Below are positions 44,656-56,450 of a DNA stretch of 64,000 nucleotides, piece after piece. The notes beneath the pieces are model-generated. The model saw only the letters and a program-made list of their open reading frames with translations. It had not been told where the DNA came from and searched no databases. The stretch covers positions 1 to 64,000 of the forward strand of contig JAQTTU010000008.1 of the NCBI GenBank assembly GCA_028710605.1, read 5' to 3'. Each line of letters begins with the position of its first letter. The stretch's first letter is position 1. Origin of the DNA: Sideroxydans sp. GTDB lineage: Bacteria > Pseudomonadota > Gammaproteobacteria > Burkholderiales > Gallionellaceae. The position numbers were made by a program, and so were the translations under genes.

Positions 44656-45243
44656 CTACGCTTGTTCGCTAGTAGGTCTGTCTTCCGGTTCAAACAGTGG
44701 TGAGTATTCGGAGAGTTCGCGTTGCGAATCAGGATTTGGCATTACGGAAAAGAAGGAGTCAGCTCTCCGTAGAAACCCATTAATATCACCTTCAAAAACC
44801 TCGTTCAGGACAAGCCTACAGTCCTCTCTCGTTATGCTGTCCATAGCGGCATAGTCCCATGACCGTTTACATGGCCACGCTTTAAGGAGTTTCGCCGTTG
44901 GTGCCGCAGTGCGGTGTTCAGTGAGTCGTCTCTCGACATTGTCAGCGAAGCCAATCTTGATTCGGTTAGGGAGTGCTTCAGGTACAAGTTGGATAAGATA
45001 GAAATAACCAAACCGATCAAACTTTGTGGATTCTTCAGGTGTACCAGTTTGTGGGCCGCGACGAGCAAGATAGCTAGCGATGAGACGCTCGGCATCGTCT
45101 TTTGAGAGAAGCACCTTTTCACCTTTGCCGCGTTGAATTTCGATTGCAAGCGTTTCCGATTCTTGTGCTATGAGTCTCCGTACCGTTCGATTGTCAACGT
45201 TAAGGCGAGCAGCGATTTCGGCTAAGCCAATAAGTTCGGGCAT
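44656..45243 (-). CDS. Helix-turn-helix protein with GIY-YIG-like domain
   Basis: The 195-residue protein starts with an excisionase/MerR-like helix-turn-helix (MPELIGLAEIAARLNVDNRT, then VRRLIAQE). Its second half, GYFYLIQLVPEALPNRIKIG followed by FADNVERRLTEHRTAAPTAK, matches the T5orf172/Mug113 branch of the GIY-YIG nuclease fold, with the KIGxxxNxxRR pattern. Such proteins are often phage- or plasmid-borne; the neighbours are chromosomal genes and repeats. Function unknown. Confidence 0.8.
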   Translation of the reverse strand: MPELIGLAEIAARLNVDNRTVRRLIAQESETLAIEIQRGKGEKVLLSKDDAERLIASYLARRGPQTGTPEESTKFDRFGYFYLIQLVPEALPNRIKIGFADNVERRLTEHRTAAPTAKLLKAWPCKRSWDYAAMDSITREDCRLVLNEVFEGDINGFLRRADSFFSVMPNPDSQRELSEYSPLFEPEDRPTSEQA

Positions 45244-45372
45244 TACGACTTCTCCTTGATGTTTAATGAAAGGTAGATTGCAATAACGCTATCTGTATTT
45301 AGCGCACTTTTACGCAGAAGCTGGAACATTTTTTCATTTCCCCGAGCCTAAGACAGCTCTGGATTCTCACTT

Positions 45373-46407
45373 TTACGGTGCCGGATTCGGATAAAGCCGA
45401 TGCACCGCCTCGATCTTCTCCAGCACTTCCGCCGCTAGCACTACTTCCGCACTATCCAGGTTTTCCTTCAGTTGTTCCATCGTGGTTGCGCCGAGGATTA
45501 CGCTGGCGGTGAACCATCGCGTCCGTGCAAACGCGAGTGCCAGCGTCGCGGGCGAAAGTCCGGCTTCCTGTGCGATGCGCACATATTCCTTCACGGCGGA
45601 CGGGACGTTGACCTTGTTGTAGCGTTGACCAAAGCCGGGGAACAGGGTGATGCGGCCTTTTGCATTCGGGTCGGTAATGTATTTGCCGCTGAGGTGGCCG
45701 AAGGCGAGCGGGCTGTAGGCGAGCAGGCCGACGTTGTTGTGGTGGCAAACTTCGGCGAGACCGCTTTCGAAGGTGCGGTTCATCAGGTGGTAGGCGTTTT
45801 GTACGCTGATGATTTTGGGCAAGCCGAGTTGTGCGGCGATGCGCACGAATTCGCTGACTCCCCAAGGTGTTTCGTTGCTCAAGCCGATGTGGCGCACTTT
45901 TCCGGCTTGCACCAGTTCGGCCAGCACTTGCAGTTGTTCGGCGATGGGCGTGGTGTCGCGTTCTTGCGTTACGTCGTAGCTGACAGAGCCGAACATGGGC
46001 ACGTAGCGGTCCGGCCAGTGGATTTGATACAGGTCAACATAGTCGGTTTGCAGGCGGCGCAGGCTGCCTTCGATGGCGAGGTTGAGGTGTTCGCGGTTGA
46101 TGCGCGGTGTGCCGCGTATCCACGAGAAGCCGCGAGCGGGACCGGCGATCTTGGTGGCGAGGACTAGTTTGTCGCGCTGCTGGTTTTTGAGCCAGCTGCC
46201 GATATAAGTTTCGGTGCGGTTGACGGTTTCCGCACGCGGTGCGACGGGGTACATTTCGGCGGTGTCGATGAAGTTGACCCCGCGCGCAACGGCGTAGTCC
46301 AGTTGCGCGTGGGCATCGGTTTCGCTGTTTTGTTCGCCGAAAGTCATGCTGCCGAGCGCCAGTGCCGATACCTGCAAATCGCTGCTGCCAAGTTGTCTGT
46401 AGTCCAT
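45373..46407 (-). CDS. tas: NADP(H)-dependent aldo-keto reductase, Tas family
   Basis: The 344-residue enzyme has an (alpha/beta)8 barrel with catalytic Asp and Tyr in FIDTAEMYPVAPRAETVNRT, Lys in LVLATKIAGPARGF, His in YVDLYQIHWPDRYVPMFG, and cofactor-binding segments QNAYHLMNR and VILGATTMEQLKENL. The extended insert after IHWPDR is typical of Tas. It should reduce small aldehydes or ketones. It is divergent from the FIST gene. Confidence 0.95.
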   Translation of the reverse strand: MDYRQLGSSDLQVSALALGSMTFGEQNSETDAHAQLDYAVARGVNFIDTAEMYPVAPRAETVNRTETYIGSWLKNQQRDKLVLATKIAGPARGFSWIRGTPRINREHLNLAIEGSLRRLQTDYVDLYQIHWPDRYVPMFGSVSYDVTQERDTTPIAEQLQVLAELVQAGKVRHIGLSNETPWGVSEFVRIAAQLGLPKIISVQNAYHLMNRTFESGLAEVCHHNNVGLLAYSPLAFGHLSGKYITDPNAKGRITLFPGFGQRYNKVNVPSAVKEYVRIAQEAGLSPATLALAFARTRWFTASVILGATTMEQLKENLDSAEVVLAAEVLEKIEAVHRLYPNPAP

Positions 46408-46426
46408 GTTTGCCTCGCGGTGATTG

Positions 46427-46456
46427 GTGATGACATTTTAGTGGTAAAGTCATCAC
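46427..46456. promoter_or_regulatory. Inverted repeat between tas and the FIST gene (possible operator)
   Basis: GTGATGAC (46427-46434) and GTCATCAC (46449-46456) are complementary, 14 bp apart, in an 89-bp divergent promoter region. The regulator is unknown. Confidence 0.4.
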
Positions 46457-46496
46457 TTGAAATACGTTTGTCTGGATCGAACAGGAGGCGGTAGCT

Positions 46497-47645
46497 ATGA
46501 ACAACATGATGCGTTACGTGCCGACAGTGGATGATGCGTCGCTGGATGCGGCATTGGCAGACTGGAAGAACAGTTGTCCCAAGCTGGGAATATGTGCGCT
46601 GCTGCCCGAAGCGATGAAGGATAGCGTGGGCGTGTTGCAGGCGGTGTGCGCGCGGCGCGGTGTGCCGCTGGTCGGCGGCATTTTTCCGGCGCTGGTGCAG
46701 GACGGGAATTTTCTGACCGAAGGCGTGTGGTTGCTGGGCTTCGCGGAGATGCCTTATTTTGCGCTGTACGATAATCTGCCCGGCGGCGGAGTGGAGGCGG
46801 AGCAAGCCGCCGAGAAAATCGCCGCCGATGTGCGCGGCCAGATAGATCACATTCCCGACCTGACCTTGTTCCTGCTGTTCGATGCGATGGTGCCCAACAT
46901 CAGCACCTTGCTGGATTATCTTTATCTGCAACTGGCGAACCGCGTGCACTATGCGGGCGCGAACGCGGGCAGCGAAACTTTCCAACCCATGCCGTGCTTG
47001 TTCGACGGCGGGCGCGTGGTGAGCAACGGGCTGCTGGTGATGCTGCTGACGCACCACAAGGGCGCGATTCTGGAGCACGGCTATCACGCGCCGCAGCGCA
47101 CGCTGTTTGCGACTTCGACCGAGGGTAACCGCATTTCGCAGATCGACTGGCGACCCGCGTTCGAGGTATATCAGGAGATGGTGAACGAGCAATACGGGGT
47201 GAAAATCACCAAGGAAAATTTTTACGAACATGCGGTGCATTTCCCCTTCGGTATCGTGCGCGCCAACCATCATGTGGTGGTGCGCATTCCGGTGATGCTG
47301 GCCGACGACGGCTCGCTGTTCTGCGTGGGCGAAGTGCCGCCCAACGCCGTGCTGACTTTGCTGGAGCGTCCGTCGGTGGATACCAGCGAAACGTTGCGCG
47401 TGCTGGTGGAAGGCTTGACCGCGCTCAACGGCAATCCGGCCGGGACGGAGTTGCTGTTGTTTTATTGCGCGGGACGGCGCATGCATCTGGGCATCGAACT
47501 GGCGAGCACCGAGTTGGGTGAGTTCGCCAACCGCACGCAGGCGGCGCAAATCGGCGGCGCGCTTTCGCTGGGCGAAATCGGCGGCTCGACGCTGCACGGT
47601 TACCCGCTGTTCCACAATGCGACGCTGGTCGCCGCGCGCTGGTAG
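46497..47645 (+). CDS. FIST-domain sensory protein
   Basis: The 382-residue soluble protein has the FIST N and C domains: GVPLVGGIFPALVQDGNFLT, DLTLFLLFDAMVPNISTLLD and, near the end, GTELLLFYCAGRRMHLGIEL with the alternating pattern that marks the C domain. FIST proteins are thought to bind small ligands such as amino acids and feed signalling partners. An AGGAGG site precedes the ATG. The PAS-GGDEF-EAL gene follows after 5 bp, so this is probably its sensory partner. Confidence 0.88.
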   Translation: MNNMMRYVPTVDDASLDAALADWKNSCPKLGICALLPEAMKDSVGVLQAVCARRGVPLVGGIFPALVQDGNFLTEGVWLLGFAEMPYFALYDNLPGGGVEAEQAAEKIAADVRGQIDHIPDLTLFLLFDAMVPNISTLLDYLYLQLANRVHYAGANAGSETFQPMPCLFDGGRVVSNGLLVMLLTHHKGAILEHGYHAPQRTLFATSTEGNRISQIDWRPAFEVYQEMVNEQYGVKITKENFYEHAVHFPFGIVRANHHVVVRIPVMLADDGSLFCVGEVPPNAVLTLLERPSVDTSETLRVLVEGLTALNGNPAGTELLLFYCAGRRMHLGIELASTELGEFANRTQAAQIGGALSLGEIGGSTLHGYPLFHNATLVAARW

Positions 47646-47650
47646 CACGC

Positions 47651-49840
47651 ATGGGGCACGACAATATTCTGCCGGTGCTGTACGACCTGATCGTCACCAT
47701 CGGCAGCGAGATTAGCGTCAAACCGCTGCTCACGCGCACGCTGCAACGCCTGCTGTATCACACCTCGTTTTCCGCCGGGTTTATCTGTCTGGATGTTCCT
47801 CCGTGTTCGCGCGACGACGGCCAGGTGGAGGTGCATCTGGATGCGGCGGTCGGCGATTTCGATTTGATCGGCGAACTGGGCAAGCAGATATTTTTGCCGT
47901 GCGAACTGATCTGCAAAACGGCGGAGCGCGAAGACGAGCAGGCTGCCCTGTTGTCGGCCTTGCGCTGCACGCAAACGCCGTACAAGGCCTATCTCAAATT
48001 GCCCATCCCAAATTGCGGCGTGATTGTGTTGCTGGCCGCCACGATTCCCGCGACGCGCTTGCCGCTGACCACGATGTTGCAACCGGTGCTGGCGCATCTG
48101 GCCAAGGCCATTTTGTTGTGCCGCAGGAATGATGCCTATACCAGCGGTCTGGCGTTGCGACGCGATTTGCTGGAAGAAGTATTCGAGAGCAGTTATTCGG
48201 CGGTGACGATTACCGACAGCGAATCCAATATTATCGAAGTCAATCCGGCTTTTACGCGTATCACCGGCTATACACCCGAAGAAGTGCTGGGCAGGAATCC
48301 GCAGATGATGGCTTCCGGGCGGCACGGTCAGGATTTTTTTGAGGAAATGTGGGACACCATCCGCGCCGAAGGGCATTGGGAAGGCGAGATATGGAACCGC
48401 CGCAAAAACGGCGAGGTGTTCCCGTGCTGGATCAACATCAATCAGGTGAACGACAAGGCCGGCAGTTTGTTGTACTACGTCAGCATGTTCTCGGACATCA
48501 GCAAGCGCAAGGAGGCCGAGGCGCAAATCCACCAGCTGGAATTCTATGATCCGCTGACCCAACTGCCGAACCGGCGCTTGCTCATGGAGCGCCTGCAGCA
48601 GGCTTTTGCCGTGGGTTCGCGCACCGGGCAACACGGCGCGGTGCTGTTTATCGATCTGGATAATTTCAAGGCGATCAACGATACCAAAGGTCACGAGACC
48701 GGCGACCTGCTGCTGGCCGAGGTGGCGAAGCGGCTCAGAACTTGCGTGCGCGAAGGCGACACGGTGGCGCGGCTGGGCGGCGACGAATTTGTAGTGGCGC
48801 TGGAATATTTGAATGCCATCTCGGATGAGGCGGCCGCGCAGGCCGATCTGGTTGCCGAAAATATCCGCGATGTGCTGAGCCAGCCGTACAACCTGATGAA
48901 CCACACCCACCACACCACCCCGAGTATCGGCGTGGTGTTGTTCCGGGGGCATCAGCAAAGTCTGGATGATGTGCTGAAACACGCGGATACCGCGATGTAT
49001 CAGGCCAAGACCGCCGGGCGCAACGCGATTCGTTTTTACGATCCGGTGATGCAGGCGGCGATTGAAGCGCGCGCCGATCTGGAAGAAGAATTGCGCCACG
49101 CGCTCGACAAGAAACAACTCCAGTTGCATTACCAGATACAAGTGGACAGCTTGCGTCGCCCGATAGGCGCGGAAGCGTTGTTGCGCTGGACGCATCCCGA
49201 GCGCGGTTCGATTCTGCCCGAGCATTTCGTGCCGCTGTCCGAGGAAAGCGGCATGATTGTTTCCATCGGTATCTGGGTGTTGAACGCGGCGTGCGCCCAG
49301 CTTAAAGCCTGGCAACATGACCCGCTGACCCGCGATCTGACACTGGCGGTCAACGTCAGCGCCAAACAGTTGCACAAGGCGGATTTCGTGTTGCAGGTGC
49401 AACACATATTGCTTAAAACCGGCATCAGACCGGCGTTGCTGAAACTTGAACTGACCGAGAGCGCCGTGCTGGAAGATGTTGAAGACACCATCAACAAAAT
49501 GCGCGAGATCAAACTGCTGGGCGTGAGCTTCTCTATGGACGATTTCGGCACGGGATATTCATCGCTGCAATACCTGAAACGCCTGCCGCTGGATCAGGTC
49601 AAGATCGACCAATCCTTCGTGCGCGACATCACCACCGACCCCAACGATGCCGCCATCGTGCAGACCGTGATCGCCATGGGCGAAGCGCTCGGTCTGGACG
49701 TGATCGCCGAAGGCGTGGAAACCGAAGCCCAGCGCGAATTCCTCGATCTGCGCGGTTGTCATGCGTTTCAAGGTTTCCTATTCGGCAGGCCGATGCCGGT
49801 AGAGGAATTCGAGGCGATGCTACGCGCGTCGCGGGGATGA
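47651..49840 (+). CDS. PAS-GGDEF-EAL cyclic-di-GMP enzyme
   Basis: The 729-residue protein has an N-terminal GAF-like region (about 1-170), a PAS domain with PAC (FESSYSAVTITDSESNIIEV, ITGYTPEEVLGRNPQMM), a GGDEF domain with intact GGDEF in VARLGGDEFVVALE, and an EAL domain with intact EALLRW, the DDFGTGYSS loop and LDQVKIDQSFV. Both catalytic motifs are complete, so it could make and degrade c-di-GMP. No membrane segment is seen. It is co-transcribed with the FIST gene and may control attachment or motility. Confidence 0.94.
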   Translation: MGHDNILPVLYDLIVTIGSEISVKPLLTRTLQRLLYHTSFSAGFICLDVPPCSRDDGQVEVHLDAAVGDFDLIGELGKQIFLPCELICKTAEREDEQAALLSALRCTQTPYKAYLKLPIPNCGVIVLLAATIPATRLPLTTMLQPVLAHLAKAILLCRRNDAYTSGLALRRDLLEEVFESSYSAVTITDSESNIIEVNPAFTRITGYTPEEVLGRNPQMMASGRHGQDFFEEMWDTIRAEGHWEGEIWNRRKNGEVFPCWININQVNDKAGSLLYYVSMFSDISKRKEAEAQIHQLEFYDPLTQLPNRRLLMERLQQAFAVGSRTGQHGAVLFIDLDNFKAINDTKGHETGDLLLAEVAKRLRTCVREGDTVARLGGDEFVVALEYLNAISDEAAAQADLVAENIRDVLSQPYNLMNHTHHTTPSIGVVLFRGHQQSLDDVLKHADTAMYQAKTAGRNAIRFYDPVMQAAIEARADLEEELRHALDKKQLQLHYQIQVDSLRRPIGAEALLRWTHPERGSILPEHFVPLSEESGMIVSIGIWVLNAACAQLKAWQHDPLTRDLTLAVNVSAKQLHKADFVLQVQHILLKTGIRPALLKLELTESAVLEDVEDTINKMREIKLLGVSFSMDDFGTGYSSLQYLKRLPLDQVKIDQSFVRDITTDPNDAAIVQTVIAMGEALGLDVIAEGVETEAQREFLDLRGCHAFQGFLFGRPMPVEEFEAMLRASRG

Positions 49841-50169
49841 TTGGTTGTTGGCGGCTTATTCTTTTGGGGCTGCAGCTGTGCCATACAGCGAAAATTCAAA
49901 ATCGCAACTTTAGAGGTCCGTTTTGCCGAACAGCAGAACTCTCTGCTTCCGCAACATCCCAGCTCAACTTGATCGGAGTTGGCACGCCATCGCGATGCCT
50001 GATTATCTGATTACTCGGCGACTAATGTGCGGTTGCGCACAGATGCGAACGACAAGCTCCCATAAAGTTACCGTAATTACACACCGTGCTTAACGAATCG
50101 ATGGCAAGAGCTTGTTTCTTGTTTTCGCAGACATTAGCACTTCATAAACCGACTCGTTAAGGTGCTCCC
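49841..50169. other. Intergenic stretch with no supported feature
   Basis: I see no gene, RNA or clear repeat here. The sequence is more AT-rich toward 50030-50160. Confidence 0.6.
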
Positions 50170-50580
50170 ATTGATCAATCTGAGCTTATTGAAAAAGTTG
50201 CCAAGGAGTTGGGCAAATCGAATGCTCGGTCGCAGCGCATGCTGAAGGCAACGCTGCGGGAGATTCGTGACTTGCTCCGGGTCGGACGCGCGGTAACCAT
50301 CCCGCACCTTGGCACCTTCGACACGGCGATGTGCGCGAAGCATAGCGGTCATCGTTCAGTCAGTCATGACTTTGCGATTTTTCCAAAACGGCGCGTGCCC
50401 GTGTTTCGCACGGGCACATTACTGCGTGAAGAAGTTTACGATATGAAGCAGGTGTGCCGACATGAGCGACGACAACAAAATAGCGCTCCACGCCTTTGCT
50501 GCGCTGGTGGCCAAGCGAGCCAAGGTCAGCAATGTCGAAGCAGACACTTTCATCCACCAATTCGCGAAGACTATGAGTGA
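50170..50580 (+). CDS. HU/IHF-like DNA-binding protein, start unclear
   Basis: The frame opens after a stop at 50158 and reads IDQSELIEKVAKELGKSNAR, the usual N-terminus of HU-like proteins, then AVTIPHLGTFDTAMCAKHSG. No ATG or GTG is available; initiation would need ATT at 50170 or TTG at 50209. After REEVYDMKQV the frame runs on over the start of the next gene, beyond the family's usual 90-100 residues. It may be a decaying gene. It forms a tandem pair with the following HU-like gene. Confidence 0.5.
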   Translation: MDQSELIEKVAKELGKSNARSQRMLKATLREIRDLLRVGRAVTIPHLGTFDTAMCAKHSGHRSVSHDFAIFPKRRVPVFRTGTLLREEVYDMKQVCRHERRQQNSAPRLCCAGGQASQGQQCRSRHFHPPIREDYE

Positions 50581-50836
50581 GGAATTGGAGACGGGCGGCG
50601 ACATCCTCCTGTATCACTTTGGCCGTTTCCATACGACCCATGTCGATGAACAAGCGGGGCACGGGGTTGCTTACGCGGCCCCATTCCTTTGCGCCACCTT
50701 TCGGTGGCGAGTCAGCGCCATAGGTTCATCTGGTCCATGCGCTTGTCCTCTTTCTCTTGATGGCAAATGTATTCCCGTACCTGCACTCTTTATACTCGGC
50801 CAGTCTTTTGAGCACTTCTCCAAGGTGCGGGCGTAA
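50462..50836 (+). CDS. Second HU/IHF-like protein, C-terminus replaced by IS200 remnant
   Basis: From ATG 50462 the product reads MSDDNKIALHAFAALVAKRA then KVSNVEADTFIHQFAKTMSE and LLYHFGRFHTTHVDEQAGHG, an HU-type fold. After about residue 68 the frame enters an IS200-like element (from about 50665), so the DNA-binding arm and C-terminus are lost. The frame ends at 50836 within the element. It is probably non-functional or altered. Confidence 0.6.
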   Translation: MSDDNKIALHAFAALVAKRAKVSNVEADTFIHQFAKTMSEELETGGDILLYHFGRFHTTHVDEQAGHGVAYAAPFLCATFRWRVSAIGSSGPCACPLSLDGKCIPVPALFILGQSFEHFSKVRA

Positions 50837-51040
50837 CTGTGCATACAAGGTTTTTCTTCTGCACTTCGGTATGAATATTACGTGGTATTTGCACTCCCAT
50901 TTGCTATGGCTTAGGCTTGCGCTGTCGTCCATCTCGGTTCTCCTTTCTTCGTGTGCTTGGCGGCTCACGTTCGGAGTGTCGCTGATGGACTCCCGTATCT
51001 GTCAAACTTCTACTGCCTCCCCGGCATAGCCGGGGGTTCT
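50665..51040 (-). mobile_element. Internally deleted IS200/IS605-family element
   Basis: About 376 bp, near half the normal length. The ends carry hairpins: CGCCACCTTTCGGTGGCG near 50695 and CCCCGGCATAGCCGGGG near 51022. The transposase between them lacks its catalytic middle. Such shortened single-strand-type elements can still be moved in trans. Confidence 0.8.
50712..50932 (-). pseudogene. tnpA: IS200-type Y1 transposase, internally deleted and frameshifted
   Basis: From ATG 50932 (with AGGAGAACCGAG upstream) it reads MDDSASLSHSKWECKYHVIF then IPKCRRKTLYAQLRPHLGEV and KRLAEYKECR, the N-terminus of IS200 TnpA. In another frame it resumes as REYICHQEKEDKRMDQMNLW and R-stop, the normal C-terminus. 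The HUH and tyrosine motifs between are deleted, so it cannot be active. Confidence 0.85.
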
Positions 51041-51099
51041 CCTATTGGTTGATAGACCCGGCCATGAAACCGGACACTTTCTGCTTCGCAATTCGACTG

Positions 51100-53844
<2,745 letters not shown>

Positions 53845-54182
53845 GGCTGATTCCTCCGAAGTGGGCTGCGGGAAAGCGGGGCAAGTATAGCGGTATGCGG
53901 AGGGAGGGAATGCCCGCGCGCTATTTCCTTGGATTGTTTGTGGTTATTGCGCTCGCTTAAGTTTGACTTAAGAATATAGAAATTCGGTTCGGTTAGAATT
54001 CGTGCCAGTTGTTGCTGGCATGGGTTGAATTGCGCCGGAAGCCAATGGAACTGCGCAACCGCGCGCATCTTCTTCTGCGCGGAGCGACTGGCGGAAGTCT
54101 GGCCGATTGTCAATTTTGTTGACTTTGATATTCAAAAAACTGCGATACAATCGCGCCCGTTTTAAAATCTGGATGAATAAAA
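53845..54182. other. Divergent promoter region between acnA and the cytochrome operon
   Basis: No gene is supported. A short palindrome CTTAAG-TTTGA-CTTAAG lies at 53956-53972. A promoter-like element for the cytochrome operon is near 54119-54151. Confidence 0.6.
54119..54151 (+). promoter_or_regulatory. Possible sigma-70 promoter of the cytochrome b561/SHP operon
   Basis: TACAAT at 54146-54151 is a good -10. TTTGAT (54124) at 16 bp or TTGACT (54119) at 21 bp could serve as a poor -35. Confidence 0.4.
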
Positions 54183-54782
54183 ATGGCTGAAAAAATCGAA
54201 CAGATCAAGGTGTGGGATGCGCCGCTCAGGCTGTTCCACTGGTCATTGGTGCTGAGCTTTGCGCTGGCCTACGTGCTGGCCGAATTCAAGATTTCCGATC
54301 TGCATGTGCTGGTCGGATATTTTCTGACCGCACTGGTGGTGTTCCGGCTGGTTTGGGGTTTTGCGGGCAGCCAGTATGCGCGCTTCAAATCGTTCATCTT
54401 TTCCCCGCAGGAAACGCTGGCTTATTTGAAAGCCATGCGCGGAGGCCATCCCGCGCATTATTACGGGCATAACCCGGCGGGCGCGCTGATGGTGTTTGCG
54501 CTGCTCGGTTTGCTGGTGCTGGCTTTTGTCACAGGGATGGTGACGCTGTCGGTGATCGACTTCGATGGTCCGCTGCTGTTTCTCGCCAACCGGGTGAGCG
54601 ATGAGACCAGTTATTTCTTTCGCCACGCGCACAGCCTGTTCGTGCATGCCGCCTTGCTACTGATTCCGCTGCATCTGCTGGGCGTGCTGTCGGGCAGCAT
54701 GCAGCACAAGGAAAATCTGGTCAGGGCGATGCTGACCGGGATGAAGAAAGTGGTTACACCCGATTCAACGCAACACAAATAA
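54183..54782 (+). CDS. Cytochrome b561-type membrane protein
   Basis: The 199-residue protein has four membrane helices with histidines suited to two b hemes: PLRLFHWSLVLSFALAYVLA, LHVLVGYFLTALVVFRLVWG, and HAHSLFVHAALLLIPLHLLG. GFAGSQYARFKSFI is typical of the family. By family it passes electrons between quinones and periplasmic cytochromes. The genes downstream (SHP and diheme cytochrome c) are its expected partners, as in the Rhodobacter and Shewanella shp clusters. Confidence 0.92.
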   Translation: MAEKIEQIKVWDAPLRLFHWSLVLSFALAYVLAEFKISDLHVLVGYFLTALVVFRLVWGFAGSQYARFKSFIFSPQETLAYLKAMRGGHPAHYYGHNPAGALMVFALLGLLVLAFVTGMVTLSVIDFDGPLLFLANRVSDETSYFFRHAHSLFVHAALLLIPLHLLGVLSGSMQHKENLVRAMLTGMKKVVTPDSTQHK

Positions 54783-54808
54783 AATACAACCATCAACTGG
54801 AGGGATAG

Positions 54809-55435
54809 ATGCAAGGAAGTTACCGATCAATACTGTGGGCTGCAGGCGCGCTCATGCTGGCTTGGGCCGGTGCGGGGCAAGCGCAGGAAAATGCGTTTGA
54901 CCTGTCGATGCCCGCGCAAACTTATGTGCGCAATGCGGGCTCGTTCATGCTGGCCGCCAACGAAACCGAGGCGCTGGTGAAAAAGCAGGGCGCGCCAGCC
55001 GCGATGGCAACACCACAGCCGGAATTTGAGCCGCCGTTGCTGACCGGCGGCAATGCCCACATGGCTTTCGGGCTTTCGACGATTGCGCTGGCCGGGTTGA
55101 CCGCGATGACAGCGCCGGAGGGTTGCGAGCATAACTGTCCGACTCCCGCTCCGCCGCGCGAAACCAACGGCACGCACGCCAAGCTGGCCAAGGCGACCAT
55201 CGCCATGGCAGCGGCGACGATTGCCTCGGGTCTGATCGTGCATTGGGACGATTTTCATCTGGAAGACGGCTTCGCCGATCCCGATAATTTGCACGTGATG
55301 CTGGGTGTAACCGGCGCGGCATTGATGGCTTACGCTGTGAATAAATCTGCAAACTCATCCACGCAAACCAGCCACGCGGGCGTGGCCGAACTGGGCGCGC
55401 TGGGCATGGTGGCGGCAATTAAATTAACCTGGTAA
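54809..55435 (+). CDS. Unknown exported membrane protein in the SHP operon
   Basis: The 208-residue protein has a signal peptide (AAGALMLAWAGAGQAQ) and three or four hydrophobic helices, each with a histidine: NAHMAFGLSTIALAGL, HAKLAKATIAMAAATIASGL and LHVMLGVTGAALMAYAV. It also has a CEHNC pair. The regularly placed membrane histidines suggest heme or quinone binding. I do not recognise the family. It lies 26 bp after the b561 gene and 14 bp before the SHP gene. Confidence 0.72.
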   Translation: MQGSYRSILWAAGALMLAWAGAGQAQENAFDLSMPAQTYVRNAGSFMLAANETEALVKKQGAPAAMATPQPEFEPPLLTGGNAHMAFGLSTIALAGLTAMTAPEGCEHNCPTPAPPRETNGTHAKLAKATIAMAAATIASGLIVHWDDFHLEDGFADPDNLHVMLGVTGAALMAYAVNKSANSSTQTSHAGVAELGALGMVAAIKLTW

Positions 55436-55449
55436 TTGGAGGAAAAATC

Positions 55450-55851
55450 ATGAAGAAAATAATCGCGATAGTTTGTTTCTTTGCATTGGCCGCTTCGACC
55501 GCCGCCTTTGCCACACCGGCCTCCGATAGTTTGCTGGCAAGCTACAAAGCCGCAGGCGCGGGCAAAGCGGATGCCGAAAAAGGCAAAATCGACTGGAACA
55601 GGGAAGTCGTCGGCGAAGACGGCGATACGATTTCGTGCACGACTTGCCACGGCAAGGATTTGAGCAAGGCCGGCGCGCATCACAAGACGCACAAAGTCAT
55701 CCAGCCGATGTCGCCGCGCGCCAATGCGGAGCGTTTCACCGACGAAAAGAAAATCGAAAAATGGTTCAAGCGTAACTGCAAGGACGTGTGGGGCCGCGAA
55801 TGCACCGCGCAGGAAAAAGCAGATTTGCTGACATTCCTGCTGGCCCAATAA
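55450..55851 (+). CDS. shp: SHP-like monoheme cytochrome c (DUF1924)
   Basis: The 133-residue protein has a signal peptide ending AAFA, one heme-c motif CTTCHG, and the DUF1924 pattern HHKTHKVIQPMSPRANAERF followed by KWFKRNCKDVWGRECTAQE. SHP proteins are high-spin cytochromes that bind oxygen or nitric oxide at an open heme site and take electrons from a diheme partner. The stop is 15 bp before that partner gene. Confidence 0.92.
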   Translation: MKKIIAIVCFFALAASTAAFATPASDSLLASYKAAGAGKADAEKGKIDWNREVVGEDGDTISCTTCHGKDLSKAGAHHKTHKVIQPMSPRANAERFTDEKKIEKWFKRNCKDVWGRECTAQEKADLLTFLLAQ

Positions 55852-55866
55852 TTCAGGAGAAAGACG

Positions 55867-56427
55867 ATGCAAAAGAATTTGAAATATGCCGCCTTGCTGG
55901 CCGGGTTGCTCTGCATGAGCGGCGTGGCTCACGCCGAGGAAAATTTGCTGGAAGCGCTGATTACCCCGTTTCGCCAGAAAGAAGTGCATCCGGTAGATAA
56001 CAAGCAATACAAGGAAGAATGCGGCTCCTGCCACTTCGCCTATCCGCCCGGATTGCTGCCGAGCAAATCGTGGGAAAAACTGCTGGACGCAAAAGCCTTG
56101 CCCGAGCATTTCGGCGAGAATGCCGAACTGGACAAGGATGTGCTGGCCGACATCCGCGAATACGCGCTGGCGAACGCCGCCGACAAATCATATTACAAGC
56201 GCGCGCGCAAGATCGCCTTGGCCACCGAAGGTGTCGATGCGCCGATCCGCATCACCGAAGTGCGCTACATCAAACGCAAGCACCACGACATTCCCGAGAA
56301 GATGATCAAGGGCAACAAGGACGTGAAATCGCTGAGCTATTGCGATGCCTGCCACACCCAGGCCAACAAAGGCATTTTCGATTCCGACACCGTGCGCATC
56401 CCCAATTTTCCCGATTGGGATGATTGA
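55867..56427 (+). CDS. dhc: Diheme cytochrome c (DHC family)
   Basis: The 186-residue protein has a signal peptide ending GVAHA, and two heme motifs, CGSCH and CDACH. YPPGLLPSKSWEKLLD and the tail GIFDSDTVRIPNFPDWDD are family signatures. By family it donates electrons to SHP. It closes the operon before a strong terminator. Gene order b561, unknown, SHP, DHC suggests a quinol-to-periplasm electron chain. Confidence 0.93.
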   Translation: MQKNLKYAALLAGLLCMSGVAHAEENLLEALITPFRQKEVHPVDNKQYKEECGSCHFAYPPGLLPSKSWEKLLDAKALPEHFGENAELDKDVLADIREYALANAADKSYYKRARKIALATEGVDAPIRITEVRYIKRKHHDIPEKMIKGNKDVKSLSYCDACHTQANKGIFDSDTVRIPNFPDWDD

Positions 56428-56450
56428 TTCGTCGCGTTGAGTGACACGTT

